Below are positions 10,157-18,820 of a DNA stretch of 64,000 nt, piece by piece (the stretch's first letter is position 1; each line of letters begins with the position of its first letter). The notes under the pieces are model-generated. The model was given only the letters and a program-made list of their open reading frames with translations, was not told where the DNA came from and made no database searches. The stretch spans positions 4,030,001 to 4,094,000 of the forward strand of contig NZ_CP058552.1 of assembly GCF_013401555.1 (NCBI RefSeq). Direction: 5' to 3'. The DNA comes from Paenibacillus sp. E222 (GTDB lineage Bacteria > Bacillota > Bacilli > Paenibacillales > Paenibacillaceae). Made by a program: the position numbers and the translations under genes.

Positions 10157-11206
10157 TTAGATACTGGAACCGCTGGATTGCAGCACCACTTTGATCGCAT
10201 GTGAAGAAGCTTGAAGTGTACGCCCCTGAATATCGCAGCCAAGCGTGCGGAATGCTTCTTCGTAATCCTCCAACGGGAACGAGTGGGTGATAATTTTTTT
10301 CGCCGGGATAATCTGTTGCTCAATCATGTAATGTGCTGTTGCGAATGTGCCCAGGGAGTCGATGGAGCCAATGATTTTCAGACTGCGGTCCACAACTTCC
10401 TTGGGATTGAACGAAGTGTTTCCATCTCTCAGACCGACCAGCATGAGATAACCGCCGCTGGCGAGTTGCGAAAGCACTTGTGTACCCACGACACCTGTCG
10501 TATCCACAATCATATCAACCTGATTGGTTGTGGGTGCCAGTGATTCTATCGCATTTTCAAAGGATGAATGAACCTCCCATCGGTCCGGTGCAATCGAACC
10601 TGCAATAGCCAGACGTTCTTCCGAGATGTCGACGAGACAGCCAGTGACACCTTTGGAAGCGAGGGCATAGCTGTAAAGAATGCCAATCGGGCCCGCACCG
10701 AGGATAATGGTTCTAAAATTCGGCAGCAGATGGATCTGATTAATACCTGTAAGCATGCAGCTCAGAGGTTCGGTCAGCGTCGCTTCCTCGTAACTCACAT
10801 GGTCCTTCAATTTATACAAAAAGCGATCCTCGGTTACATAATAATCCGTAAATGTACCGTCAGCGCTCACACCTGTCTCTGTAACCGATTTATGTGTGCA
10901 GTGATTTTGTCTGCCTGTTCTGCACATGTCGCATTGCCCGCAATAATAGGTAGGATCGATGACAACCCGGTCGCCCGGTTGTAGTGTTGTTACAGCAGAG
11001 CCCACAGCAATGACTTCCCCGGCAGACTCATGACCAAGAATGACGGAAGGAACCGCATGATATTTACCGCTGACAATACCGAGGTCGGTACCGCACACAC
11101 CTGTTGCCCGGATTCGAACCAATACTTGATTGTCTCTTGCGATTTCCGGAACAGGTCGTTCTTCAAGCACTACATCCCAGGCCGATTTGTATACCAATGC
11201 TAACAT
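10157..11206 (-). CDS. Zinc-dependent medium-chain dehydrogenase (threonine/sorbitol dehydrogenase-like)
   Basis: NAD(P)-dependent oxidation of a secondary alcohol, sugar alcohol or amino alcohol. The 349-residue protein has catalytic zinc ligands C38 (CGTD) and H59-E60 (GHES), the four structural-zinc cysteines C89, C92, C95 and C103 (CGQCDMC...C), and the nucleotide-binding turn ILGAGPIGILYSYALASKG. Family members of this type oxidise threonine, sorbitol, galactitol or butanediol; the exact substrate cannot be read here. AAGGAGG precedes the ATG. Its position after a class III aminotransferase would fit oxidation and transamination of an amino alcohol or amino sugar (inference). Confidence 0.88.
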   Translation of the reverse strand: MLALVYKSAWDVVLEERPVPEIARDNQVLVRIRATGVCGTDLGIVSGKYHAVPSVILGHESAGEVIAVGSAVTTLQPGDRVVIDPTYYCGQCDMCRTGRQNHCTHKSVTETGVSADGTFTDYYVTEDRFLYKLKDHVSYEEATLTEPLSCMLTGINQIHLLPNFRTIILGAGPIGILYSYALASKGVTGCLVDISEERLAIAGSIAPDRWEVHSSFENAIESLAPTTNQVDMIVDTTGVVGTQVLSQLASGGYLMLVGLRDGNTSFNPKEVVDRSLKIIGSIDSLGTFATAHYMIEQQIIPAKKIITHSFPLEDYEEAFRTLGCDIQGRTLQASSHAIKVVLQSSGSSI

Positions 11207-11330
11207 GTGAAAACCTCCTTATTATAATATGAAATGTAACTATAGCGATTCATTTTAAAAACAGTTTCTGACAAGATACGAAAGTAGTGAAGGGGACGAA
11301 ATCGATTCTGGAGAAGCGGAGCGTTCGCCT

Positions 11331-11383
11331 TTATCAACGGATTTTTCCCTTGGAAAAGGGAAATCAAAAAAATCCGGGGATAA
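11331..11383. repeat. Nested intergenic inverted repeat
   Basis: In the 239-bp gap between the aminotransferase and dehydrogenase genes, TTATC..CGGATTTTT pairs with AAAAATCCG..GATAA, enclosing a second hairpin CCCTT-GGAA-AAGGG. There is no clean T-run after the outer stem. It could be a dispersed palindromic repeat, an mRNA processing or attenuation element, or a weak terminator in either direction. Confidence 0.5.
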
Positions 11384-11445
11384 CAGCGATCAGAAGAACG
11401 ATTCGTAACCGAAACGACCACTACGAGCAATGGCATTGAAATGTT

Positions 11446-12684
11446 TTAATGGACGCTGGCAAGCACCGAATCGAGTCGCTCTACAATTTCAACCAACTCA
11501 TCTTCTGTTGTGGTTAGCGATGGTCTGACCTTAACTACGTTCCCGAAGCCATAACGTGACCCTCTTAAAATCAGATGCTCATCCGTGAAGGCACGGTCAA
11601 TAATGGCGTTGGTTTTATCCGTATCCGGTTCATTATTGTCACCCACCATTTCTAATCCCCACATCAGCCCGACTCCGCGAGCTTCACCGATGCTTGGATA
11701 TTTCATGGCCAAATCTTGCAGTAATCCACCTAAAATTTCACCTTTGCGTTTCACGTCATCCAGGAATCCAGGTTCGGATACAACCTCCAGGGTAGATTTG
11801 GCAGCGGTTACGGAGATCAGATTGCTTCCTGAGGTGAAGGAATGTTCATGCTTTTCCAGTACATTCAATCGGGACTGCATCAATACCGCAGCAACAGGTA
11901 CACCGATTCCGCCGAGACCTTTGGCAAGGGTAATCATGTCTGGCTGGATATCGAACAGTTCGCTGGCGAACATATATCCAGTACGTCCGATTCCGGTCTG
12001 CACTTCGTCGGCAATAAGAATGATGTTGTACTCATCACACAGTTTACGCAGGCGCTTGAAATATCCTGCAGGAGGAATGATATTGCCGCCATTGCCGAGG
12101 ATTGGTTCAATAATCATGCAGGCGACTGAGCCGGAGCTCGCATATTCTATAGCATCGGAGATAGCTTCAACGCATTGATATCCGCAGTCTCCGTTTGGAG
12201 ATTTGAATGGGCAACGATAGCAGTATGGTGCAGGTACATGAACGGAGTTGGCAACAGCCGAGTTGGGGAAACGTTTACGCCGGAAGGCATTTCCCGAAAT
12301 CCCGGTTGCAAATTGGGTCTGCCCATGATGGGACAGGTACAGGCTGATAATGTCTGTGGATTGCGTGTATTTCTGTGCAATTTTGGTGGCACATTCATTG
12401 GCGGTTGAACCCGTAATATCCCGCATCCATCCGGCATTAATGTCGTTTGGAGCATATTCAATCAGATGATCGAGCACTTCATCCACATACGGTTCTGTGA
12501 AGGAGGAAGACATATGCGTCAGATTGCCGACTTGTTCCTGAATTTTGCTCACGACATGCGGGTGATTGTAGCCCAGTGACAGGTTAAATGTACCGGATAC
12601 GCCATCCAGATATTCAACGCCAGCATCGTCAATCAACTTAATCCCTTGTCCGGTTCTGAAGCGGTTTTTGGTTAAAGTTTGCAT
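11446..12684 (-). CDS. Class III (omega) aminotransferase, PLP-dependent
   Basis: PLP enzyme of the ornithine/4-aminobutyrate aminotransferase family, 412 residues. Visible are the N-terminal YLDGVSGTFNLSLGYNHP, the glycine-rich phosphate-binding region ITGSTANECATKIA, the cofactor aspartate in IILIADEVQTGIGRTG, and the Schiff-base lysine in MITLAKGLGGIG. A Cys-rich insert (YCYRCPF then C-x3-C, near residues 153-170) is found in a subset of this family and may bind a metal or stabilise the active-site loop. The substrate is unknown. Start ATG follows GGAGGGAAT. It is flanked by an MFS transporter and a zinc dehydrogenase on the same strand. Confidence 0.87.
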   Translation of the reverse strand: MQTLTKNRFRTGQGIKLIDDAGVEYLDGVSGTFNLSLGYNHPHVVSKIQEQVGNLTHMSSSFTEPYVDEVLDHLIEYAPNDINAGWMRDITGSTANECATKIAQKYTQSTDIISLYLSHHGQTQFATGISGNAFRRKRFPNSAVANSVHVPAPYCYRCPFKSPNGDCGYQCVEAISDAIEYASSGSVACMIIEPILGNGGNIIPPAGYFKRLRKLCDEYNIILIADEVQTGIGRTGYMFASELFDIQPDMITLAKGLGGIGVPVAAVLMQSRLNVLEKHEHSFTSGSNLISVTAAKSTLEVVSEPGFLDDVKRKGEILGGLLQDLAMKYPSIGEARGVGLMWGLEMVGDNNEPDTDKTNAIIDRAFTDEHLILRGSRYGFGNVVKVRPSLTTTEDELVEIVERLDSVLASVH

Positions 12685-12774
12685 ACGATTCCCTCCATAA
12701 ATGTAATGTACTAGCCTGAACGATGATCAATAATTCCGGATTACGCAGGCATCACCCCTCTCAGGATGCAACGT

Positions 12775-13983
12775 TTAAATCTCTTTACTCTGATGTGCGA
12801 GAGTTCCACTTACGCTGCTGTTCCTTACATTCCAGAGATGAGAGAGTACGAGAGTGAGGAGCAGAATCAGACAAAATCCGGCCAAAATCCAGACCGTGTT
12901 CACTACAGGCCACGTACTCATGCTCCATCCGGTGACATACTGTAGAATGGCGCCACCGATGCCGCCTGAGGCAATCAGGATGCTGGTTGTGCGCTCAGTC
13001 ATGCCCGGGATCAGAATGTTGGCATAGACCAGTGCGATACAGAACAGTCCTGACATGAACAATCCAGTTCCGAAGATTAGCAGATATGTTGCCCATTGGC
13101 CTGTAACGAACACCATGGCAACGGCGAACAGAAGTGTTCCTACCGTACTCCAGATCAGGAAAGGCATGTAGTTGACGGCCTCGGCAATTTTTCCCGAAAA
13201 AAGACGACCGATAATCATGGCAATCCATAGAATGGATACGCTGAGTGAAGCGACGGATTCCTGCAACTGCAAACGTTCGACCAGGATGGAAGGCAGGAAG
13301 TTCATCAGGCCTAACTCCAGACCCATGTAAACGAAGAAGAAGATGACGAAAATGGTGAGCAGCCCCAGATGTTTTCTGGAATACTGGGCCCTGCCCGTTG
13401 CATGTCCAACGGTATTTTCACCAGCTTGTTTCAGATAAGAAGCGGCGGAGGTGGGCATGGTTACCCATAGCAGAATGAGAATAAGGGATAACGCGGAAAC
13501 GGTATAAAACGTAAGATGCCAAAGATCCAGCCAAATGTATAAGGCAGCGACTGCCGGAATGAGAAGTGCTCCGAGGGCAAAGTACACATCAAGCTTGGAC
13601 ATGGCGACTGCTTTCTGATTTTCCGTAAATTCTATCGTAAACGCACCAACGGAGGGTTCAATGATGCCAGACCCAAACCCGACAATAATGGTTAGAAGAA
13701 GAACAACTGTCCAGGATGGCAAAAATCCGAGAACGGCATAGGCGGCCACAATACAGATCAGTGCGATGGTTAACATGGATTTTCTGCCGATGCGGGCAGT
13801 CATGGAAGGAGCAACAAGCACCCCGACAAGAAAACCGAGGAACTGCAGAAACAACAAAAATCCGCCATCACTATAACCACGCTCGTAATGTGTCAATAAA
13901 ACGGGTAGAAGTGCACCGAGTACAACGCTGGTTATGCCGATTAACAGATAAAAACCGCAGCTTAAAGCGAAAATTCTTCTCAT
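12775..13983 (-). CDS. MFS transporter
   Basis: Membrane carrier of the major facilitator superfamily, 402 residues, about 12 hydrophobic helices. The characteristic loop 2-3 motif appears as GVLVAPSMTARIGRKSMLT and its second-half counterpart as IIGRLFSGKIAEAV. ATG 13983 is preceded by TTAGGAGGA; a longer frame reaching 14067 would put extra charged residues ahead of helix 1. The direction of transport and the substrate cannot be told. It is first in the minus-strand group MFS - aminotransferase - dehydrogenase - HAD, consistent with uptake or export of the compound that those enzymes act on. Confidence 0.88.
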   Translation of the reverse strand: MRRIFALSCGFYLLIGITSVVLGALLPVLLTHYERGYSDGGFLLFLQFLGFLVGVLVAPSMTARIGRKSMLTIALICIVAAYAVLGFLPSWTVVLLLTIIVGFGSGIIEPSVGAFTIEFTENQKAVAMSKLDVYFALGALLIPAVAALYIWLDLWHLTFYTVSALSLILILLWVTMPTSAASYLKQAGENTVGHATGRAQYSRKHLGLLTIFVIFFFVYMGLELGLMNFLPSILVERLQLQESVASLSVSILWIAMIIGRLFSGKIAEAVNYMPFLIWSTVGTLLFAVAMVFVTGQWATYLLIFGTGLFMSGLFCIALVYANILIPGMTERTTSILIASGGIGGAILQYVTGWSMSTWPVVNTVWILAGFCLILLLTLVLSHLWNVRNSSVSGTLAHQSKEI

Positions 13984-14162
13984 AAGTTGTCCTCCTAAGA
14001 TGGATATAAATTTTATATTATGTAAATAATGTTTCTTTCGTATATAACTTATACCATAATTATGCAATTGTACATGCTTTTTATTGTAAAATAATGTTAA
14101 CTTTTGACGAATGAATGATCTTTCTCACACAATGTTCAACCTAAAACGATTTCGTGTCGAAA

Positions 14163-14200
14163 CAAAAAAAGTTTCTTGTCAGTAATAGACAGGAAACTTC
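14163..14200 (-). terminator. Terminator of the DUF1963-like gene
   Basis: On the minus strand AAGTTTCCTGTC, a seven-base loop, GACAAGAAACTT, then TTTTTT. It lies 55 bp after the stop of the gene at 14255 and before the MFS promoter region. Confidence 0.8.
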
Positions 14201-14254
14201 TTGACGTTCGGGAACATTAATCCGAATATGATTTAACTTAAGCAATCGTCCCCA

Positions 14255-14890
14255 CTAAGCAGTCTGCACGAAGAAAATCCCATCCAAGGGAGCCTGAGCA
14301 GATGCAGGGCCAGTTCGTAATAACAAATATCCGGTTGCATCGGAAAGTCCCAGTATATCCTGATAGGGATCGGGGAAATCCGCGGAATAAATCTGACCTA
14401 CGAATTGATAGTCCTCTAACAAATGGCTAATTCCATTTACACCGTTAGGTAGCATGGAAGAGAAAAATGAAAAGGCAGGGAAATCCTGTTCCTCAATCTC
14501 CATTTCCGTCAATCTTACTCCGCATAAAGGAATGGATTGAATGGGACATACGGAAGTCAGTGGCTCTGAAGTTACGGATACGTATGTACTTCCAGCGAGA
14601 ATATTCTCCTTCCACTCCAGCTCATCTCCCGCATAGGTTACCTGATCCAAAAAGTAATCTGAAGCGGAATAAGTGGAGAAGACCGAGATATACTTATCCG
14701 GTGGCAAAGAAGAAAGGATATGGTGCTGTTGTAAAAGTGTATTGCAATCGATGGAGAACAAATGCAACAAGGGCTGGCCCTCCGAATTAAGCGGCCAATT
14801 CGTAACATATGCAACTTCTCCGCCAATCCATATGCCAGTATTCTGGTTCAGAACATCAGGGTCAATTAAAAGTTGGGTAACTTTGTGCAT
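14255..14890 (-). CDS. DUF1963/YwqG-like protein
   Basis: A 211-residue cytoplasmic protein without signal or membrane helix. The segment GIWIGGEVAYVTNWPLNSEGQPLLHLFSIDC resembles the opening of the DUF1963 (YwqG) family, where a GG...WP...G.PL.f..QiD pattern is conserved, and the C-terminal GYLLLRT fits too. The function of DUF1963 is not established; several members sit in polymorphic-toxin loci as candidate immunity proteins. ATG 14890 follows AAAGGAG; a frame from 14929 adds 13 residues. The upstream gene on the same strand is 72 bp away and probably in the same transcript. Confidence 0.6.
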   Translation of the reverse strand: MHKVTQLLIDPDVLNQNTGIWIGGEVAYVTNWPLNSEGQPLLHLFSIDCNTLLQQHHILSSLPPDKYISVFSTYSASDYFLDQVTYAGDELEWKENILAGSTYVSVTSEPLTSVCPIQSIPLCGVRLTEMEIEEQDFPAFSFFSSMLPNGVNGISHLLEDYQFVGQIYSADFPDPYQDILGLSDATGYLLLRTGPASAQAPLDGIFFVQTA

Positions 14891-14962
14891 GGGAAACTCC
14901 TTTTTATCTGGATTAAGCTGTTTATACAAACATCAATCATCAAATTTGACCGGCCGGTACGT

Positions 14963-15847
14963 TTAATCTTTGACTTGAATCACGTGTCCAAACAGCTTGT
15001 GCGCTTTGTCCCAATCGACGCCAAGTTTACCTTGCCAGCCGGCCCAAGGCATCTGCATATCAGAGCGGCCTTTGGTATTGTTAAGCTGCAACTCACCGTT
15101 CAGGATATGCTCGTTGTTGGTCCAATGGTCTGTACTTAGGGAGAGAACCTGATTGGGCAGCACACCTACCCTGGACAGCGCTTGAAGAATACTTCGACGA
15201 ATCCCGGCGTGTCCTTTGACCAATTTCTCTGCAGTGAGTCGTTTCTCAAATTTTCCCGGGGATTCTTCGGCGTCAGCTTGATCCAGCATGTAAAGCAGTT
15301 GATTGAATGTGCTGATATCCTCGGAAGTCGCTTTAATGGGTCCTTGCTCAAGTAAGGTGACAAACTCTGTCAGATCGGCGTATGCACCTACGCTTGACCC
15401 ACTGTAATCATAACCCTGGTGGAGGGCGTATCGGATACTGGATAGATTCTTCCAGCTCTCATCACTATGACTGAAACCGCAAACTCTGCAAGCAAGAAAT
15501 TGTTCGGTCTCTTCGTAAGCATGCGCCTGCGAGTGAGTCATCATATGGTAGCTTGCGAGCGTAGATATGCCTCGTGGATAACTGCCTCCGACCCCTGCAA
15601 TAAATGCTTGGGTAATCGTGGACCAGGAAAGACGTTCATTCTGCTGGAAAGCGATTAGTTGTTGAATGATATTATCATGGTGGATTAACTCCAGATCATT
15701 AGCCACCCAACCTTGTGCAGCCAGTAGCTCCTGTTCGGCTGGAGTTAGTGTATCCGTTTGATAGATCATTACTTCTCGTGCTCTGTCATAATCACCATTG
15801 GTGTGTAGATATAACTTTTTAAGCACTCTCATGCACTTTTTGTCCAT
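14963..15847 (-). CDS. Unrecognised 294-residue protein
   Basis: I do not recognise the family. The protein starts MDKKCMRVLKKLYLHTNGDYDRAREVMIYQ, an all-helical opening, has a CxxC pair (ACRVCGFS, about residues 119-122) that could bind zinc or be redox-active, and ends with a Trp-rich segment (MPWAGWQGKLGVDWDKAHKLFG). No signal peptide or membrane segment is present. The ATG is preceded by AAAGGAG. It is immediately upstream of the DUF1963-like gene on the same strand, so the two may work together. Confidence 0.75.
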   Translation of the reverse strand: MDKKCMRVLKKLYLHTNGDYDRAREVMIYQTDTLTPAEQELLAAQGWVANDLELIHHDNIIQQLIAFQQNERLSWSTITQAFIAGVGGSYPRGISTLASYHMMTHSQAHAYEETEQFLACRVCGFSHSDESWKNLSSIRYALHQGYDYSGSSVGAYADLTEFVTLLEQGPIKATSEDISTFNQLLYMLDQADAEESPGKFEKRLTAEKLVKGHAGIRRSILQALSRVGVLPNQVLSLSTDHWTNNEHILNGELQLNNTKGRSDMQMPWAGWQGKLGVDWDKAHKLFGHVIQVKD

Positions 15848-16047
15848 GGTTAACTCCTTTCCAAAGTTAATTTTTAATCTCCTATGTACTTACGTATAAC
15901 AATTCATTTGCTTCGTTTCATTATAAGTGAGATGATGTGGGATGAAAATCAGTACAAGGTACTAACCCATTGAACGGAGAAGATGAACTGACAACATGAA
16001 CTTGCTAATGGACCAGCGGCAATATTACAGATGAGAAGTGGTGGAGC

Positions 16048-16743
16048 ATGCGAATTAACAAATACATCAGTGAAACGGGATATTGCTCCCGCAGGGAAAC
16101 GAACCGATTAATTGCAGCCGGGCGCATCACGATTAATGGCAAGGTATGTGAAAAAGGTGCGGACGTAGAGCCTGAGGATATCGTGCTCATCGACGGTAAG
16201 GAGATTCCTTACAATGATCGCGAGCCTGTTTACCTTGCTCTGAATAAACCTATCGGCATTGTCTGCACCGCAGCGGAACAGGTGGAGGGAAACATCATTC
16301 AGTATGTGAATTATCCCTCGCGTATCTTTGCGATTGGCAGGCTGGATAAGGCGTCCGAGGGTTTGATTTTTCTGACGAATGACGGAGATATTGTGAACAA
16401 GATGATGCGTTCGGAGCATAACCACGACAAGGAATACGTAGTGACCGTCGACAAACCTGTGACAGACGAATTCGTACGGGCGATGTCGCAAGGGGTTGAG
16501 ATTCTGGACGTGGTGACGAAGCCGTGTGAGGTATATCAGCAGCATAGTGAGAACGTATTTCGTATCATTTTGACTCAGGGGCTTAATCTGCAAATCCGCA
16601 GAATGTGCAAGGCTCTGGGTTACAGAGTACTCAAGCTGGAGCGCATCCGAATTATGAATGTTACGCTGGATGGACTGGAACGTGGACAATGGAGACATCT
16701 GAAGAAGCAGGAGTTGGAGAACCTTCTATCCATGTTGAATTAG
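16048..16743 (+). CDS. rluF: 23S rRNA pseudouridine synthase, RluF-like
   Basis: Converts a uridine in 23S rRNA (E. coli RluF: U2604, and tRNA-Tyr U35) to pseudouridine. The 231 residues have an N-terminal S4 RNA-binding domain (MRINKYISETGYCSRRETNRLI ... GKV), then the RsuA/RluB/E/F catalytic domain with the active-site aspartate in IGRLDKASEGLIFLTNDGD and the conserved YLALNKPIGIVCT. GLNLQIRRMCKALGYRVLKLERIRI is the typical C-terminal signature. It is transcribed alone and ended by a terminator at 16781. Confidence 0.9.
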   Translation: MRINKYISETGYCSRRETNRLIAAGRITINGKVCEKGADVEPEDIVLIDGKEIPYNDREPVYLALNKPIGIVCTAAEQVEGNIIQYVNYPSRIFAIGRLDKASEGLIFLTNDGDIVNKMMRSEHNHDKEYVVTVDKPVTDEFVRAMSQGVEILDVVTKPCEVYQQHSENVFRIILTQGLNLQIRRMCKALGYRVLKLERIRIMNVTLDGLERGQWRHLKKQELENLLSMLN

Positions 16744-16780
16744 GGAAAGGCATCGAAGCAATGTCCCCGGCAAAATGAGG

Positions 16781-16818
16781 AGAGGCACTAATCCGTCATG
16801 GATTAATGCCTCTTTCTT
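16781..16818 (+). terminator. Terminator of rluF
   Basis: AGAGGCACTAATCC pairs with GGATTAATGCCTCT (one mismatch) across a five-base loop, followed by TTCTT. Confidence 0.8.
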
Positions 16819-16843
16819 GAGTTATGGACGATGAAGTCTTATA

Positions 16844-17767
16844 TTATTGAAGTTTTGGCAACGGATTACGCATTCTTTTTCTTTGTACTTTCTTCTCTGA
16901 TATAAATGACCCGAGCAACGTTAATAGAGCTCCGAGCAGCGTTATCCAGGTAATCCGTTCATGTAGAATCAGTGCAGAAGCGACGACAGTTATGACTGGC
17001 ACCAAATAAATGTACACACTTGTTTTGACGGCTCCCAGCAGACTCACTGCCCGGTTCCAGGTTACAAAACATAAGGCCGAGGCACCCAGCCCGAGAAAGA
17101 GAAGATTCGAGAGGTTGGCCATGTTGGCGAAGCGCCCAAGATCGAAGTGGAATTCGAACAGGAACAAAGCCGGCAGCATGAATAATAGTCCATAAAAAAA
17201 TACTTTGCGTGTTGCACCGATGGTGTGATAGGGAAGTTCACCTATTTTGCGCATGATTACTGAGTAGATCGCCCACACAGCAGGTGCTACGAAAGCGAGC
17301 AGATCGCCCAGCGGATTTAGTTGCAGAATGAAACTGCCGTTGAATCCAATCAGGATAATGCCAGTCAAGGCAATGGCGAAGCCTACAATAAACCGCTTGT
17401 GCAATGTCTCTCCATCCAGAAAGAAATGTGCAAGGACTGCCGTAAAGAAGGGGGCAATTGAAACAATAACACCTACATTGGAAGCGAGGGTGTACACCAG
17501 TGCAATATTTTCAATAAGAAAATATAACGTAACTCCGCATACTCCAGCACCGATAAACAGCATTTCTTCTCGGAGCGAGGTAATTCGCATCAACCGTGGA
17601 TAGATCAGGAAGAGCACTACATAGCCAATCACGAAACGGAAAAAGAGAATTTCCACCGGGGTGAAATCGATCAGCAGCACCTTAGTGGAGATAAACGTTG
17701 TTCCCCAGATCAGGATCGTAAGTAAGGCCAGCAGGTGTCCAGTGGAGGGTTTGTTCTGACCTGTCAT
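16844..17767 (-). CDS. DMT-superfamily transporter, EamA family
   Basis: Inner-membrane drug/metabolite transporter, 307 residues, with ten predicted hydrophobic helices arranged as two EamA repeats ([24 protein letters not shown] in the first, and [13 protein letters not shown] and [18 protein letters not shown] in the second). Family members export amino acids or other small metabolites. Its ATG overlaps the stop of the AraC regulator gene by four bases, so it is translationally coupled to that regulator and probably controlled by it. The tail is basic ([10 protein letters not shown]). Confidence 0.88.
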   Translation of the reverse strand: MTGQNKPSTGHLLALLTILIWGTTFISTKVLLIDFTPVEILFFRFVIGYVVLFLIYPRLMRITSLREEMLFIGAGVCGVTLYFLIENIALVYTLASNVGVIVSIAPFFTAVLAHFFLDGETLHKRFIVGFAIALTGIILIGFNGSFILQLNPLGDLLAFVAPAVWAIYSVIMRKIGELPYHTIGATRKVFFYGLLFMLPALFLFEFHFDLGRFANMANLSNLLFLGLGASALCFVTWNRAVSLLGAVKTSVYIYLVPVITVVASALILHERITWITLLGALLTLLGSFISEKKVQRKRMRNPLPKLQ

Positions 17768-18624
17768 GACAGATCATCCGCTGTGCGATTTGAATCCACT
17801 TCATGGTTGAAGATGCGTCTGTATTGCTTGGGTGTCAAGCCAATCAGCTTTTTGAAAAAATTCGTAAAGTGACTCTGGTCACTGAAACCGGTCTGCGCGG
17901 CGACCTCAATTGGGAGATTGCCTTGTTCCAATAGACGTTTGGCCTGATTGATGCGAATCGTTTCCAGGTAGCGGTAGGGAGATATCCCTTTTTGACGGGT
18001 AAATAAACGCAACAGATGATACTTGCTCAGTCCTGTTAACTCGACCAGCTGGTTCAGCGTAATGCTCTCCATATAATGAGTCTCTATGTACTCGCATATA
18101 CGTCTGATCTCGATGGTGACGTCCTGGGCAGAAACGGGTGGATCGGCATCCGCATATTCTCTCATCAGTTGTTCCAGCAGAAAGAGCAGCAGCTCTTCTT
18201 TGTGAAAGTCAGCTTGCTCTTCCAAAATCATCTGATGCAGTTCGTGTAAGGAACCAACATGTTCGCTTTGGTAGAGAACAGGAGAAGTAAATCGGGGCAA
18301 GTAATCTTGTCCTGTAATTTCCTGTACATACTGGTGCATGACCTCAGGTTGAATGTTGATGCAGCGATAATCCAGAGTTCTGCCGTCCACCTGTTCGCAG
18401 GCATGGGGATCATGCGGATTAAAAATAATCATGTCTCCAGTGTTCAGCATATATTCTTCGTTATTACATACGAGATGGCGCTTGCCTTGCTCAATAAATC
18501 CGATGACGTAATAGTCATGAAAATGATTGGGGAATTTCTGCATAATGCCTTCGAATTGATAGGCTTCGAGCTGTAAATCGGTATCGAACACGACGGTTCG
18601 CACTTCGCGAGTCACCTGCTGCAC
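17764..18624 (-). CDS. AraC family transcriptional regulator with cupin sensor
   Basis: DNA-binding regulator, 286 residues. The N-terminal half is an AraC ligand-binding cupin ([31 protein letters not shown], with [10 protein letters not shown]), and the C-terminal half carries two helix-turn-helix motifs ([22 protein letters not shown] and [32 protein letters not shown]). It precedes and overlaps the EamA transporter gene, so it most likely controls that transporter in response to the exported compound. Confidence 0.9.
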   Translation of the reverse strand: MQQVTREVRTVVFDTDLQLEAYQFEGIMQKFPNHFHDYYVIGFIEQGKRHLVCNNEEYMLNTGDMIIFNPHDPHACEQVDGRTLDYRCINIQPEVMHQYVQEITGQDYLPRFTSPVLYQSEHVGSLHELHQMILEEQADFHKEELLLFLLEQLMREYADADPPVSAQDVTIEIRRICEYIETHYMESITLNQLVELTGLSKYHLLRLFTRQKGISPYRYLETIRINQAKRLLEQGNLPIEVAAQTGFSDQSHFTNFFKKLIGLTPKQYRRIFNHEVDSNRTADDLS

Positions 18625-18712
18625 CTTCTTTCTGGTAAGTTAAATGTCATTATAATATGAAAAGAAGGAACTTTCTTGGACGATATTGCTCGCTTTGTTT
18701 TGTTCAAACATG

Positions 18713-18766
18713 TAAAAAAGCCAAAATACCCGCTGTCCCTAACTAGATGGATGACGAGTATTTTGG
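18713..18766 (-). terminator. Terminator of the OYE-family gene
   Basis: On the minus strand CCAAAATAC and GTATTTTGG enclose a 28-base loop and are followed by CTTTTTTAC, 55 bp after the reductase stop. Confidence 0.75.
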
Positions 18767-18820
18767 TTCAATTATAGCTCATTTAATGGATAACCATATG
18801 AATTTGAACCGAAATTATTC

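Noticed and set aside
11200..11436. 78-residue minus frame between aminotransferase and dehydrogenase
   Set aside because: Runs through the nested hairpin and has no start signal; better explained as non-coding gap.
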